NCBI RefSeq assembly: GCF_900110655.1
Contig: NZ_FOEQ01000002.1
Span: forward strand, 124,001 to 188,000
From: Pseudomonas soli
Lineage (GTDB): Bacteria; Pseudomonadota; Gammaproteobacteria; Pseudomonadales; Pseudomonadaceae
Length of the DNA stretch: 64,000 nt
Direction: 5' to 3'
The first letter of the stretch is position 1; each line of letters opens with the position of its first letter. Of the stretch, positions 1 through 8,819 are shown piece after piece. The notes under the pieces were generated by a model, which had not been told where the DNA came from, did no database searches, and saw nothing but the letters and a program-made list of their open reading frames with translations. The position numbers and the translations under genes are program-made.

Positions 1-509
1 CCGAACGGGCGCAACTGCCGCGCTCCAACCTGCACTACTACTTCAGCACCAAGGACGACCTGTACCGCGCCGTGCTGCAGGACCTGCTGGATGTCTGGAA
101 GCAGGATGCCCTGTGCTTCGAGCACTTCGACGACCCGCGGGTGGTACTGACCAGCTACATCCGCGCCAAGATGGGCCACTCGCGCTCGCGGCCGCTGGGC
201 TCGAAGATCTGGGCCGAGGAGATTCTCCACGGCGCCCCGCTGCTGAGCCCCAGCCTGGACGAGATCCTGGTGCCCTGGGCGCAGCTCAAGCAGGCGAAGA
301 TCCGCAGCTGGGTCGAGGACGGACGCATCCTGCCGGTGGAACCATCGGCGCTGCTGTACATGATCTGGGCGGCGACCCAGCACTACGCCGACTTCGGTTT
401 CCAGGTGACCCTGCTCAATGACGGTGAGCCGCTGTCGGACATGGCGTTCGAGCAAGCTGTGCAGACGGTGACCGGCGTCATCCTGCGCGGCATTGGCCTG
501 GAGCCGTGA
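1..509 (+). CDS. RutR-like TetR family regulator (5' truncated by window)
   Basis: The reading frame is open from the left edge and ends with TGA at 509. The visible part starts inside the helix-turn-helix recognition helix (RAQLPRSNLHYYFSTKDDLY) and continues through a complete ligand-binding domain. Segments YIRAKM, EEILHGAPLL and IWAATQHYADF match my memory of E. coli RutR, the uracil/thymine-responsive regulator of pyrimidine catabolism. A pyrimidine catabolic cluster lies on the same chromosome from 14.5 kb, so it may be the cognate regulator, now separated by about 14 kb. The N-terminal roughly 40 residues are outside the window. The RutR assignment is from sequence resemblance; the link to the distant cluster is inference. 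Confidence 0.85.
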   Translation, partial: ERAQLPRSNLHYYFSTKDDLYRAVLQDLLDVWKQDALCFEHFDDPRVVLTSYIRAKMGHSRSRPLGSKIWAEEILHGAPLLSPSLDEILVPWAQLKQAKIRSWVEDGRILPVEPSALLYMIWAATQHYADFGFQVTLLNDGEPLSDMAFEQAVQTVTGVILRGIGLEP

Positions 510-518
510 GCGGCGCCC

Positions 519-1421
519 TTAGCGCCCCAGGTGCTCGCACAGAAAATCGATGAACACCCGGGTCTTGCGCGGCACATGGTTGCTGTTCGGGTACACCACG
601 CTGATCGGCTGCCTCGGCAGACTGTAGTCCGGCAGTACCCGCCGCAGGGTGCCGTCGGCCAGGTCCTGCTCGACCAGCCAGGCCGGCAGCACGGCCACGC
701 CCAGGCCGGCGCAAGCCATCGCCCGGATGGCGTGCGACGCATTGGACTGGTAGGCCACCCGGCCGACGACGCTTGCACTCCCCGCCTGCGCGCTGTGCAA
801 GGTCCAGGCGGTCGGGCCCTGTAGATTGCTGTTGGCAATCCAGGGTGTTTCCGTCAGTGCCTCGGGCCGTTCGATGGCATGGCGGGCGAGAAAGGCCGGG
901 GCAGCCACCACCACAATGTCGTATTCGGCCAGCTGGCGACTGCGCAGGTTCGAATCCGGCAGCGCGCCAAGGCGCACCACCAGGTCGAGCCGTTCGGCAA
1001 TCAGGTCGCTCAGCGACGAGTCGGTATCGTAGCTGAGTGACAACGCCGGATAGCGCGCGGCGAACAGCGGGATCAGCGGCAGGATGAAGCGCTCACCGTA
1101 CTCCCCGGTGGTGCTGATGCGCAGCTTGCCCGATAGGCCGTTGTGCCGGTGCAGCACACTGGCGAAGGCGCCCTCGACATCGCTGACGATCACCTTGAAA
1201 TCTTCATAGAAACTTTGGCCGGTTTCGGTCGGGGCGATAGCACGGGTGCTGCGCGCCAGCAGCGTCACCCCCAGAGCCTGCTCCAGCGCCTTGACGTGCT
1301 GGCTGGCCATGGCTTTGCTGATGCCGAGAAAGTCCGCCGCCTTGGTGAAGGAGCCGAAATCGACCACCGCCAGAAACGTCTGCACCCGGTTGAGCTGGGT
1401 GTGGAGGGCCGTGCGCGGCAT
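519..1421 (-). CDS. LysR family transcriptional regulator (CrgA/YafC-like)
   Basis: A 300-residue protein with an N-terminal winged HTH at residues about 10-68 (FLAVVDFGSFTKAADFLGIS) and a LysR substrate domain with the G-x-L-R-I-S start at about residue 98. It is divergent from the MFS exporter gene at 1512, with a 90-bp shared promoter region, the usual layout for a LysR protein controlling the adjacent transporter. The C-terminal half resembles the CrgA subgroup (VVRLGALPDSNLRSRQL). The effector cannot be predicted. Confidence 0.88.
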   Translation of the reverse strand: MPRTALHTQLNRVQTFLAVVDFGSFTKAADFLGISKAMASQHVKALEQALGVTLLARSTRAIAPTETGQSFYEDFKVIVSDVEGAFASVLHRHNGLSGKLRISTTGEYGERFILPLIPLFAARYPALSLSYDTDSSLSDLIAERLDLVVRLGALPDSNLRSRQLAEYDIVVVAAPAFLARHAIERPEALTETPWIANSNLQGPTAWTLHSAQAGSASVVGRVAYQSNASHAIRAMACAGLGVAVLPAWLVEQDLADGTLRRVLPDYSLPRQPISVVYPNSNHVPRKTRVFIDFLCEHLGR

Positions 1422-1511
1422 TGTTCACTTCCATCAAACAGAGTTTCAAGGGTAGCGACATCGACAGGGACAGTCCACGACACCTACTCTGCGCGTCGAA
1501 AAGGAGTGGCA

Positions 1512-2867
1512 ATGACGTACCGGTATCGCGTGGCAACGATCTTCCTGATGGGGTTCTTCATCGACTGCATCAACCTGTTCATGCCGACCGTGGCGTTGCC
1601 ACGGATCGCCGCCGAGTTCGCCATTGGCAACGCCAGCAGCGCATGGGTTGGCAATGCCTACATGCTCGGGCTGACCCTGGCCGTGCCGGTGAGCACCTGG
1701 CTGGCCAATCGCTGGGGCGCACGGCGGCTGTTGAGCGCCGCCATGCTGGCGTTCAGCGTGGCGGTGTGGGGCTGCGGCGAAGCGCAGAGCTTTGCTGCAT
1801 TGATTACCTGGCGCCTGGTCCAGGGCATGGCCGGTGGCTTGCTGATCCCCGTAGGACAGGCGCTGACCTTCGAGCTCTTCCAGGGCCCGGAGCGCGCCCG
1901 CGTGTCCACCCTGGTGATGGCCGTTGCGCTGCTGGCGCCGGCGCTGTCACCCACCCTTGGCGGATTGATCGTCGACCATGGCCGCTGGCCGTGGGTCTTC
2001 CACAGCAACATTCCGCTGACCCTGGTGACGGCGGCGCTGGCCTGGGCCTGGCTTGACCAAGCGCCGGGACCGACAGCGCCACGCCCGGACTTCAAGGGAT
2101 TGCTGCTGGTCAGCGCCGCCCTGGCCTGCCTGCTGCTGGGCCTGTCGCTGTATGGTGCCGGCCATGGCGCCCTGCTGGCCATCGCCTGCCTGCTGGCGGG
2201 TGTATCCTGCGCCCTGCTGTACCGCACCCACTACCAACGCGCGGCGACAGGCATCGTCGAACTCAAACTGCTAGCCAGCCCGCGCCTGCGGGTCTCGATG
2301 CAGGTGTACCATGCGATCCCCGGGGTCTTCACCGGGGTCAACCTGTTGAACATCTTCTATCTGCAGGATGTGCTGCAGCTGAGCGCCCAGGCCACCGGCC
2401 TGTTCATGCTGCTCTACGCGGCCGGGGCGTTCGCCGCCATGTTGCTGGCCGGCCGCCTGTACAACCGCGTCGGTGCCGCCCGCCTGTTGCTGCTCGGCAT
2501 GCTCATGCACAGCCTGGGTATCTGCCTGCTGGTCATGGTCGAGACGCCGGCGGACAACGCCCTACTGATGGCGGCCTACGGCCTCATGGGCATCGGCGGC
2601 GGCATCGGCGCCAACACCGCCCAGACCACCGCGCTGCTCGACTTCGGCGGCGAGCGGATGCAGCAGGCCAGCGTGCTGTGGAACCTCAATCGACAGATGG
2701 CCTTCAGCGTCGGCGCCGCCTTGCTGCTGATGATCTTCAACCTGTTGCTAGCAGGCCTGAGCACGCCGGACGCCTATCACCTGACCTTCAGCCTGGCCGC
2801 GCTGCTGGGGCTGGCGCCACTGATGACACTGCACACACTACCCCCGGAGAACCCTCGCCATGCCTGA
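1512..2867 (+). CDS. MFS efflux transporter, DHA2/EmrB-like
   Basis: 451 residues, almost entirely hydrophobic, about 12-14 membrane segments. The start at 1512 is chosen because AAGGAG sits 7 bases upstream; the frame is open much further upstream but that part overlaps the divergent LysR gene. The antiporter-type motif C (SPTLGGLIVDHGRWPWVFHS) near residues 150-170 is typical of drug:H+ antiporters of the EmrB type. It is probably controlled by the divergent LysR gene and translationally coupled to the next gene, which overlaps it by 8 bases. Substrate unknown. Confidence 0.88.
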   Translation: MTYRYRVATIFLMGFFIDCINLFMPTVALPRIAAEFAIGNASSAWVGNAYMLGLTLAVPVSTWLANRWGARRLLSAAMLAFSVAVWGCGEAQSFAALITWRLVQGMAGGLLIPVGQALTFELFQGPERARVSTLVMAVALLAPALSPTLGGLIVDHGRWPWVFHSNIPLTLVTAALAWAWLDQAPGPTAPRPDFKGLLLVSAALACLLLGLSLYGAGHGALLAIACLLAGVSCALLYRTHYQRAATGIVELKLLASPRLRVSMQVYHAIPGVFTGVNLLNIFYLQDVLQLSAQATGLFMLLYAAGAFAAMLLAGRLYNRVGAARLLLLGMLMHSLGICLLVMVETPADNALLMAAYGLMGIGGGIGANTAQTTALLDFGGERMQQASVLWNLNRQMAFSVGAALLLMIFNLLLAGLSTPDAYHLTFSLAALLGLAPLMTLHTLPPENPRHA

Positions 2868-3261
2868 CCACGCGATTGCCCGCGCCGAGCGCAGCATTCA
2901 TCACGTCCATGAGCTGATCCACAGAATCTTCACCCGCCCAGCGGCCGAGACCCAGGCAGTGCTCGGCGGGCTGATGGCGGTGTTCGCCGATGATTTCAGC
3001 ATGGTCGGCACGGCGGGCACGGTGGTGACCCGCGCCCAGGTGGAGCAACTGTTCAAGGGCGCGGCCGGCGCACGACCGGGCCTGGAGATCGAGATCAGCG
3101 AGGTGCGGGTGGTCTGGCAAGCTGGGGTGAACGTGGCGGTGCGCTACAAGGAAATCCACCGATTGCAGGGGATGGTTCAGGCTCGCTACTCACTGGCACT
3201 GTTGGAGTGCAGCAATCGCGGCGTGGTGTGGCGCTGCTTGCATGAAACCGCGACTGCCTAG
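2860..3261 (+). CDS. SnoaL/NTF2-like small protein
   Basis: 133 residues starting 8 bases before the end of the MFS gene, so the two are one transcription and translation unit. The pattern (helical N-terminus, then VLGGLMAVFADDFSMVG, then alternating strands ending RYSLALLECSN) fits the SnoaL-like/DUF4440 cone fold, usually a cytoplasmic small-molecule binding or isomerase-like protein. No catalytic assignment can be made. LysR-MFS-SnoaL triplets suggest sensing or modification of the exported compound, but that is inference. Confidence 0.7.
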   Translation: MPDHAIARAERSIHHVHELIHRIFTRPAAETQAVLGGLMAVFADDFSMVGTAGTVVTRAQVEQLFKGAAGARPGLEIEISEVRVVWQAGVNVAVRYKEIHRLQGMVQARYSLALLECSNRGVVWRCLHETATA

Positions 3262-3290
3262 GCGTTTGCGCTCCTGCGACCCCTCGTCAA

Positions 3291-4052
3291 TCATCCAGAC
3301 AAGGACTGCTCCACAGCGCCATGCGTGCGCTCGAACTGCAACGGCGTCACCGTGACATGGCCACGCGCCAGTTCCGCCATTTCGCTGCCGGGCTCATCCT
3401 CGGTGCGGTGATTGTTCAACTGCAGCCAGTGGTACTCGAAGTGCCGCGGGTCGACCTCGGTACGCACCGATATGCTGTTCAACGGCCCGACGCCCTGGCG
3501 CGTCACTTTCAACGGCCGTACGGCCTCCAGGGCACAGTCAGGGAAGTTGACGTTGAGACAGGCATCGGCCGGCCATGGCATGTCCAGCACACCGAGAATC
3601 ACCTCGGGCGCCAGGTTCAGGCCGATGTTCCAAGGCACCGCTTCGCGGTCGCTGTAGGCCTGGCTCAGGGCGATCGAGCGCACGCCCAGCAGCAACCCGG
3701 TCATCGCCGCGCCGACCGTTCCGGAGAACACGGTTTCAGTGCCCAGGTTCGCCCCACGGTTGATTCCGGACAACACCAGGTCGGGCCTGGCGCCCTTGAG
3801 CAGGTGCCCCAGCGCCAGCGCCACGCAGTCGCCCGGCGTGCCGGTGACGGCGAAGCGCCGCTCGCCATGACTGCTCACTCGCAGCGGCGCGTGCAGGCTC
3901 AGCGAGTGGGAGGTGCCGCTCTGGTCGCGGTGGGGAGCCACCACCCACACCTCCCTGGCCAGCCCTGCCGCCACCTGTTCCAGCACGGCCAGGCCGGGCG
4001 CGTCGATGCCATCGTCGTTGGTCAGCAGAATGCGTTCGAATCGGTAGGTCAT
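3291..4052 (-). CDS. surE: 5'/3'-nucleotidase SurE-type phosphatase
   Basis: 253 residues beginning MTYRFERILLTNDDG; the paired Asp of the SurE metal site (NDDGIDAPG, D13-D14) and the SGINRGANLG loop (about residue 90) are present. The ATG at 4052 has AGGA 7 bases upstream and is preferred over a TTG at 4079. SurE removes phosphate from nucleoside 5'- and 3'-monophosphates or polyphosphate. Pseudomonas normally has a housekeeping surE beside pcm and rpoS; this copy instead is the last gene of the minus-strand accessory run, 48 bp after the FAD protein gene, so it is probably a paralogue used in that pathway as a phosphatase. Confidence 0.85.
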   Translation of the reverse strand: MTYRFERILLTNDDGIDAPGLAVLEQVAAGLAREVWVVAPHRDQSGTSHSLSLHAPLRVSSHGERRFAVTGTPGDCVALALGHLLKGARPDLVLSGINRGANLGTETVFSGTVGAAMTGLLLGVRSIALSQAYSDREAVPWNIGLNLAPEVILGVLDMPWPADACLNVNFPDCALEAVRPLKVTRQGVGPLNSISVRTEVDPRHFEYHWLQLNNHRTEDEPGSEMAELARGHVTVTPLQFERTHGAVEQSLSG

Positions 4053-4100
4053 GGTTAATCCTGTGAAGTTGCCGGTCAAAGTTGCCCCGGCAACGATAGC

Positions 4101-5618
4101 TCAGACATGCTCCTCCACCCGTCCGACCGCACGCACGCCCTGCTTCCACTCGAGCCCATCGGCACAGCTGGCGGCGTGGCGGCCATTGATCTCCAGCGCG
4201 GAGGTGAAGAAGAACTGGCCCACTGTCAGTTCGCCCACCGCATGGATCTGCCGGGAGCTGCCGGTACGGCCCTGCACGCGATAGCTCGTCGGGTCGATGC
4301 AGATCCCCCCCTGTGGATGGCGGGTGACCGTGCCATTGTCCAGCAAGGCAGCCAGCAACGGCGAGTCCAGCAGGTCGACGTCGCGCGGGGAACCGATGGC
4401 ATGAATCAGCCGGTCATAGACATGGCGCCAGCCGCTGCCCTGCAGGACCAGCCCGTCGCCGCCCGGCTGCGGCGCGGCGAACGGACCGGTGACGAACTCC
4501 AGCTGGCCACTGCGCAGATAGCTGAGGATCTTGCGCGCATTCTGCGCCGGGATGGAAACCCGATAGGCCATGAAGAAGCTGAAGTACTCGCGCAGGAAGC
4601 GCGCCTGCGCGGCATCATCCAGTGCCTGCCAGATGTCCTCGACGAATTCGTTGGTGGCATAGAGGATTGCCTGCCAGATACGCGGTGAGCGGGCGTTTTC
4701 GAGTTCCCCTTCGATGAAAGAGGCGATGTCGGCCGGCGGCGCGGGCATGGGGATGACCGCGCTGGCCTTGCCCGGGTCCTGGAAAGCCAGCTCCTTGCGG
4801 AACAGGCCGACCAGGTCGCTGATCTGCAAACGGCCGTTCTGTGCCACCAGCGCATGGACGCCTTCACGGGTCAGGTAGCGCAGCGTGACCGGCTCCTGGG
4901 TGCCCCGCACCACGGGAAAGTAACCACTGCGCGAATGCATGCGGATGGGGCCTCTATGCCCCCGTTCGATCAACGCGATGACGGTGTCGATGGCGCTCAG
5001 TCGCGCGCCGACCACCGCCACCCGCTCGTGGGGCGCCACCACGCGCAGCAGACGGGAAACTGGATACGGCGTGTCCAGCACCCGTGGATCACCGGACAAT
5101 TCTGGCTTTTTGCCCAGCGGGCCACAGCACAGCACGACCTTGCCGGTCGGCAAGCTGAGGCCGCAACGGGTGCGCAGGGTTTCCACGCCATCGATCAGGT
5201 CGATCGCGCAGACCTCTGCCTGCAACTGCACCAGCTGGCAGCCCAGGGTCGCGCCACGCAATACGATCTGCTTGAGCTGATGCTGCAGATAGATACCGAA
5301 CAGCGCCCGAGGCGCGAACCCGTCCGCCTCGGGGCGGAAATCGGGGTACGCGCGGCGCCAGGCCTGCGGGCTCTGCTGCAACCACTGCAGGAAATGCCCT
5401 GGCAGATGCGGGTATGGCGTGATGAGACCGGTCCTGGTGTTGAGCAGGTTGCTCTCCAGGTCGGCCTCGTAAGCCGCGCCGCGGCCGAAGTCATCCCGTT
5501 TCTCGAACAGGTGGATGACGCCGGCCGGCGCGCTGCCGGAGGCCACACGATCCAGATGGCGCTGCAGGAAGGCGATGGCCGTCGCACCGCAGCCGACGAT
5601 TGCAAAGGCGTTTTTCAT
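4101..5618 (-). CDS. FAD/NAD(P)-binding oxidoreductase-like protein (NAD_binding_9 type)
   Basis: 505 residues. The N-terminus FAIVGCGATAIAF is a dinucleotide-binding GxGxxA fold (residues 5-17) and a second one, VAVVGARLSAIDTV, lies near residue 200, giving the FAD plus NAD(P) layout of N-hydroxylase-like and related FAD proteins. ATG 5618 is chosen (GAGAGGGA upstream); a TTG three bases upstream is an alternative. It lies 54 bp after the aminotransferase gene in the same direction. Substrate and reaction are unknown; in this context oxidation or N-hydroxylation of an amino acid intermediate is a reasonable inference. Confidence 0.8.
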   Translation of the reverse strand: MKNAFAIVGCGATAIAFLQRHLDRVASGSAPAGVIHLFEKRDDFGRGAAYEADLESNLLNTRTGLITPYPHLPGHFLQWLQQSPQAWRRAYPDFRPEADGFAPRALFGIYLQHQLKQIVLRGATLGCQLVQLQAEVCAIDLIDGVETLRTRCGLSLPTGKVVLCCGPLGKKPELSGDPRVLDTPYPVSRLLRVVAPHERVAVVGARLSAIDTVIALIERGHRGPIRMHSRSGYFPVVRGTQEPVTLRYLTREGVHALVAQNGRLQISDLVGLFRKELAFQDPGKASAVIPMPAPPADIASFIEGELENARSPRIWQAILYATNEFVEDIWQALDDAAQARFLREYFSFFMAYRVSIPAQNARKILSYLRSGQLEFVTGPFAAPQPGGDGLVLQGSGWRHVYDRLIHAIGSPRDVDLLDSPLLAALLDNGTVTRHPQGGICIDPTSYRVQGRTGSSRQIHAVGELTVGQFFFTSALEINGRHAASCADGLEWKQGVRAVGRVEEHV

Positions 5619-5672
5619 CAACTTGCGTCCCTCTCCAGTATGGCTTCCCTGTCCACGGATTACGTTCCAGCC

Positions 5673-6860
5673 TCAGGCGAACTCGCCCAGGAAAGTCTTG
5701 ATGCGCTCGGCACCGGCCAGGACTTTTCCGGCATCGCCGGAATACGACAGCCGGGCATGCCCCGCCGCGCCGAAGAAACTGCCAGGGATCAGGGCAACGC
5801 CGAACTCCTTGAGCAGCACGTCGCAGAACGACTCGTCATCACCGATCACCTGGCCGCGGAACGACCGGCCCAGCGCCTGGCCGATGTCGAGAAACAGGTA
5901 GAACGCTCCGGCAGGCTCGCAGAAGCGCAGCAACGGCGCACCGCGCAACACTTCGAGCAAGGCCTCACGCTGCCCGGCCAGACGCTGCCGGGCGGCAATG
6001 GAGAAAGCCTGGTCACCCTCCAGTGCCGCTGTCGCCGCCGCAGCAGCGGGGGCCGGCAGGTTGGAGATCGAGTTGGAATTCAGCGTGGTGACCGCATCGG
6101 CGATGCGTCGATCCGCCGCCAGCAAGCCGACCCGCCACCCCGGCATGCCGTAGAGCTTGGAAACGCTGTCGATCTTGATGATGCGCCCGGCAAGATCCGG
6201 CGCCACCGTCAGCAGGTCGGGACAGCTGTCCATGTCATAGACGAAGCGCTGGTAGACGTCATCGCAAATGATCCAGACGTCATGTTTGCGCAGGACTTGC
6301 GCCAGCCCCTGGAGCTCCTCGGCCGAATACACAGCGCCCGTAGGGTTCCCGGGGGAGTTGAGCAGCACCACCCGCACCTGTTCGTCGAGGGCCTGTTCCA
6401 GGGCCTGGGGGGACATCTTGTAGCCGCTGTGCGCGGTGCAGCGCACATCGACGACATCCGCCCCGACCAGTTCGGCGATATCGAAATAGGTTGGCCAGCA
6501 CGGGGTCGAGACCAGCAGTTTGTCCCCCGGCCGGATGATCGCCCGCAGCACGCTGAACAACAGGTGCTTGGCGCCGAGGCCCGCGACCAGGTTGCGCTCG
6601 TCGAAATGCGTATGGCCAAGGCGACGCAGGTAGCCAAGGTAAGCCTTGAGCAACGCCGGGTCGCCACGACTGGCGCCATAGCCACCGGTGTCCTCGTGGG
6701 CCGCCCGCACCGCCGCCTCGACGATATGGGGCGCCGGCAAGAAGCCAGGTACGCCGACCCCAAGGTCGATGACCGGTTGTGGCGCTTCACTGACCTTCTG
6801 CGCCACCCCGAGGATCGGACAGAATCGAGCGAATTCCAGATCTGGTGAAAGCGAAGGCAT
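5673..6860 (-). CDS. PLP-dependent class I/II aminotransferase
   Basis: 395 residues of fold type I. The PLP lysine is K235 in SVSKLYGMPGWR; NPTG (172-175), D200 and R243 complete the class I signature. These enzymes move an amino group between an amino acid and a 2-oxo acid. The gene follows the acetaldehyde dehydrogenase gene by 24 bp. Since the two upstream genes can make 4-hydroxy-2-oxo acids, the likely job here is to convert such an oxo acid to a 4-hydroxy amino acid; this is inference from context, and catabolic use in the other direction is possible. Confidence 0.9.
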   Translation of the reverse strand: MPSLSPDLEFARFCPILGVAQKVSEAPQPVIDLGVGVPGFLPAPHIVEAAVRAAHEDTGGYGASRGDPALLKAYLGYLRRLGHTHFDERNLVAGLGAKHLLFSVLRAIIRPGDKLLVSTPCWPTYFDIAELVGADVVDVRCTAHSGYKMSPQALEQALDEQVRVVLLNSPGNPTGAVYSAEELQGLAQVLRKHDVWIICDDVYQRFVYDMDSCPDLLTVAPDLAGRIIKIDSVSKLYGMPGWRVGLLAADRRIADAVTTLNSNSISNLPAPAAAAATAALEGDQAFSIAARQRLAGQREALLEVLRGAPLLRFCEPAGAFYLFLDIGQALGRSFRGQVIGDDESFCDVLLKEFGVALIPGSFFGAAGHARLSYSGDAGKVLAGAERIKTFLGEFA

Positions 6861-6884
6861 GCAGGATTCTCCAGAAATTCCGTT

Positions 6885-7763
6885 TCAAGCGGCGCGCACG
6901 GCAGAGCGACCACGCGCCATGAGCGCAGCCATGTGGGTGGCCGTCGCGGTGATGATGTCGAGATTGCCGGCACTCGGATCGAGGTAGTCCCCCGCCCCCT
7001 CGACCCGCACCATGGTGAACAGGCGGCCTTCGCTGTAGTGCAGGTCGACGATCACCTCGTAGCCCGGAACGGCCTCGCGCACCAGCGCCACGGCCCGCTC
7101 CACCTCGCGTCGGGTGGCGGCCAGGTCGACTTGGGCGATCAGTGCCGAGACCGCCGTCTGCATGTAGACATTGGGCTTGGCCGGGTTGATGTTAAGGATC
7201 GCCTTGACCTGAGTGCAGCCGGTGAAGCGACGCAGCGCCTGCTCGGTGGTGGTGATGTAGTTGCTCAGGTTGCGGCGGGTGGCGGGGCCTGCGCTTTCGG
7301 CGCTGATCGACGACACCACCTCGATATAGCGCACCCCAGGGTTGGCCCGGGCGATGGCGGCTGCCAGCGGGATCGAGGCCTGGCCACCACAGGTGATCAT
7401 GTTGACGTTGCTCGCTCCGGTCAGCTCCAGGCCGTTGAGCGAAGGCACGCACAGTTGACCCAGGGCTGCCGGGGTGAGGTTGATGATCACCTTGCCGGCC
7501 TCGATCAGGCGCGGCGCATGGCGCTCATGGTCGGCGGCCGAGGTGGCGTCGAACACCAGATCGAACTCGCCGATCCGGGCGAACAGGCCTTCGATACCGT
7601 CGGCGGTGATGGCGACCCCGCGCTCACGGGCGAAGGCAAGGCCCGCTGAGTGTGGGGAGCGTCCGGCGACCAGCGTGCAGTCCAGGTCCGGATGGGCCAG
7701 GACCTTGCACAGGATGTCGCAGCCAATGTTGCCGCTGCCGATGATGGCGGTTTTCAGGGACAT
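6885..7763 (-). CDS. acetaldehyde dehydrogenase (CoA-acylating), DmpF/MhpF family
   Basis: 292 residues with an N-terminal Rossmann motif (IIGSGNIG, residues 7-14) and the catalytic cysteine C125 in NMITCGGQA. The family interconverts acetaldehyde (or propanal) plus CoA and NAD+ with acyl-CoA and works as a channelling complex with the aldolase DmpG/MhpE, which is encoded 15 bp upstream here. It is somewhat shorter than the roughly 310-residue DmpF enzymes. No meta-cleavage genes surround it, so the pair is used outside the usual aromatic pathway. In reverse it would supply aldehyde from acyl-CoA. Confidence 0.9.
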   Translation of the reverse strand: MSLKTAIIGSGNIGCDILCKVLAHPDLDCTLVAGRSPHSAGLAFARERGVAITADGIEGLFARIGEFDLVFDATSAADHERHAPRLIEAGKVIINLTPAALGQLCVPSLNGLELTGASNVNMITCGGQASIPLAAAIARANPGVRYIEVVSSISAESAGPATRRNLSNYITTTEQALRRFTGCTQVKAILNINPAKPNVYMQTAVSALIAQVDLAATRREVERAVALVREAVPGYEVIVDLHYSEGRLFTMVRVEGAGDYLDPSAGNLDIITATATHMAALMARGRSAVRAA

Positions 7764-7778
7764 TAACGCACTCCAGAG

Positions 7779-8792
7779 TCAGGCAACGGAAGGTTGCGAA
7801 AGGCGGCTGGCCACCGAGATGATCAGGTCTTCCTGGCCAGCCACCGCATTGCACTGGGCCAGGGCTTCGTAGATTCGCCGTGGTTCGACGCCGAACTCGC
7901 TGGCGGCGCGCGCGACATGTTTTTCGAAACCACTGCACACGCCGTACAGGCCACTGATCAGGTTGGCGGTCTTGACGACCGTGGGCGTGCTGACCGGGGC
8001 GATGCTCTCCAACTGCTCGATGGCGCGGCACAGGGCGAAAATGTCCACGCCGGTGGCGAAGCGGTAACGCTCAAGCACCGCGCACAGGGTCTCCAGCTGG
8101 GTGTTGCCGGCACCGGCACCGAAGCCGCGCATGCAACCGTCGACGATCGTCGCCCCGGCCTGGACCGCGGCCAGCGAGTTGGCGATGGCCAGGCCCAGGT
8201 TGTTGTGGCCATGGAAGCCCACCGGAATCGACAGTTCGCTGCTGAGCAAGGCAATCCGCTCACGGGTGCTGTCCGGATCGAGGTGGCCAGCCGAATCCAT
8301 CAGCACGATGGCGTTGGCACCATAGCCCTGTTGTTTCGTCGCCTCCTCGAGCAACCGCTCGGGGCTGGCCATGTGGCACATCATCAGTACGCCATGCACA
8401 TACGCGCCGTTGGCGCGCGCATGCTCGATATAGCTTTCGGTCACGCTCGCCTCGGTGCAATGGGAGGCGATGCGCAACACCTCGACACCGATCCGCAGCG
8501 CGGTATCGATATCGTCCAGCCTGGCGAAGCCTGGAATCATGTGGATGCCCAGGCGCGTGCGACTGAGGTTGGCGCGCGCGGTCTCGAGCATCTCGGTGTC
8601 GGCGTGGCGGGCCAGCCCCAACTGCAGGGACGATGCTCCCAGGCCATTGCCGTGGCCGACCTCGACCACGCTCAGGCCGCAGCCGTCGACTGCACGGCAA
8701 TAGGCGGCGATATCTTCCAGGCTCAACGAATGGGAGACGGCATGGTTGCCGTCGCGCAGGGTCGGATCATGAATGGCGATTGCAGCGGTCAT
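7779..8792 (-). CDS. 4-hydroxy-2-oxovalerate aldolase, DmpG/MhpE family
   Basis: 337 residues, HMGL-like TIM barrel. The start DPTLRDGNHAVSH holds the family residues R13, D14 and H17, and the metal histidines are H194 and H196 in GFHGHNN. It cleaves 4-hydroxy-2-oxo acids to pyruvate plus aldehyde, or condenses them in reverse, with its partner dehydrogenase next door (15-bp gap). The C-terminal region contacting the dehydrogenase in DmpFG is present. The setting, between a membrane protein gene and an aminotransferase gene, suggests a biosynthetic aldol condensation. Confidence 0.9.
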   Translation of the reverse strand: MTAAIAIHDPTLRDGNHAVSHSLSLEDIAAYCRAVDGCGLSVVEVGHGNGLGASSLQLGLARHADTEMLETARANLSRTRLGIHMIPGFARLDDIDTALRIGVEVLRIASHCTEASVTESYIEHARANGAYVHGVLMMCHMASPERLLEEATKQQGYGANAIVLMDSAGHLDPDSTRERIALLSSELSIPVGFHGHNNLGLAIANSLAAVQAGATIVDGCMRGFGAGAGNTQLETLCAVLERYRFATGVDIFALCRAIEQLESIAPVSTPTVVKTANLISGLYGVCSGFEKHVARAASEFGVEPRRIYEALAQCNAVAGQEDLIISVASRLSQPSVA

Positions 8793-8819
8793 CGAGATCA
8801 GGTCCTTGTGATCGAAGGT

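Noticed and set aside
4854..6848. Long plus-strand open frame opposite the FAD protein and aminotransferase genes
   Set aside because: Low-complexity composition and complete overlap with genes carrying clear catalytic motifs.
6885..8792. Aromatic meta-cleavage catabolic operon
   Set aside because: Only the last two enzymes are present; no dioxygenase, hydrolase, hydratase or tautomerase is linked, and the neighbours are biosynthetic in character.
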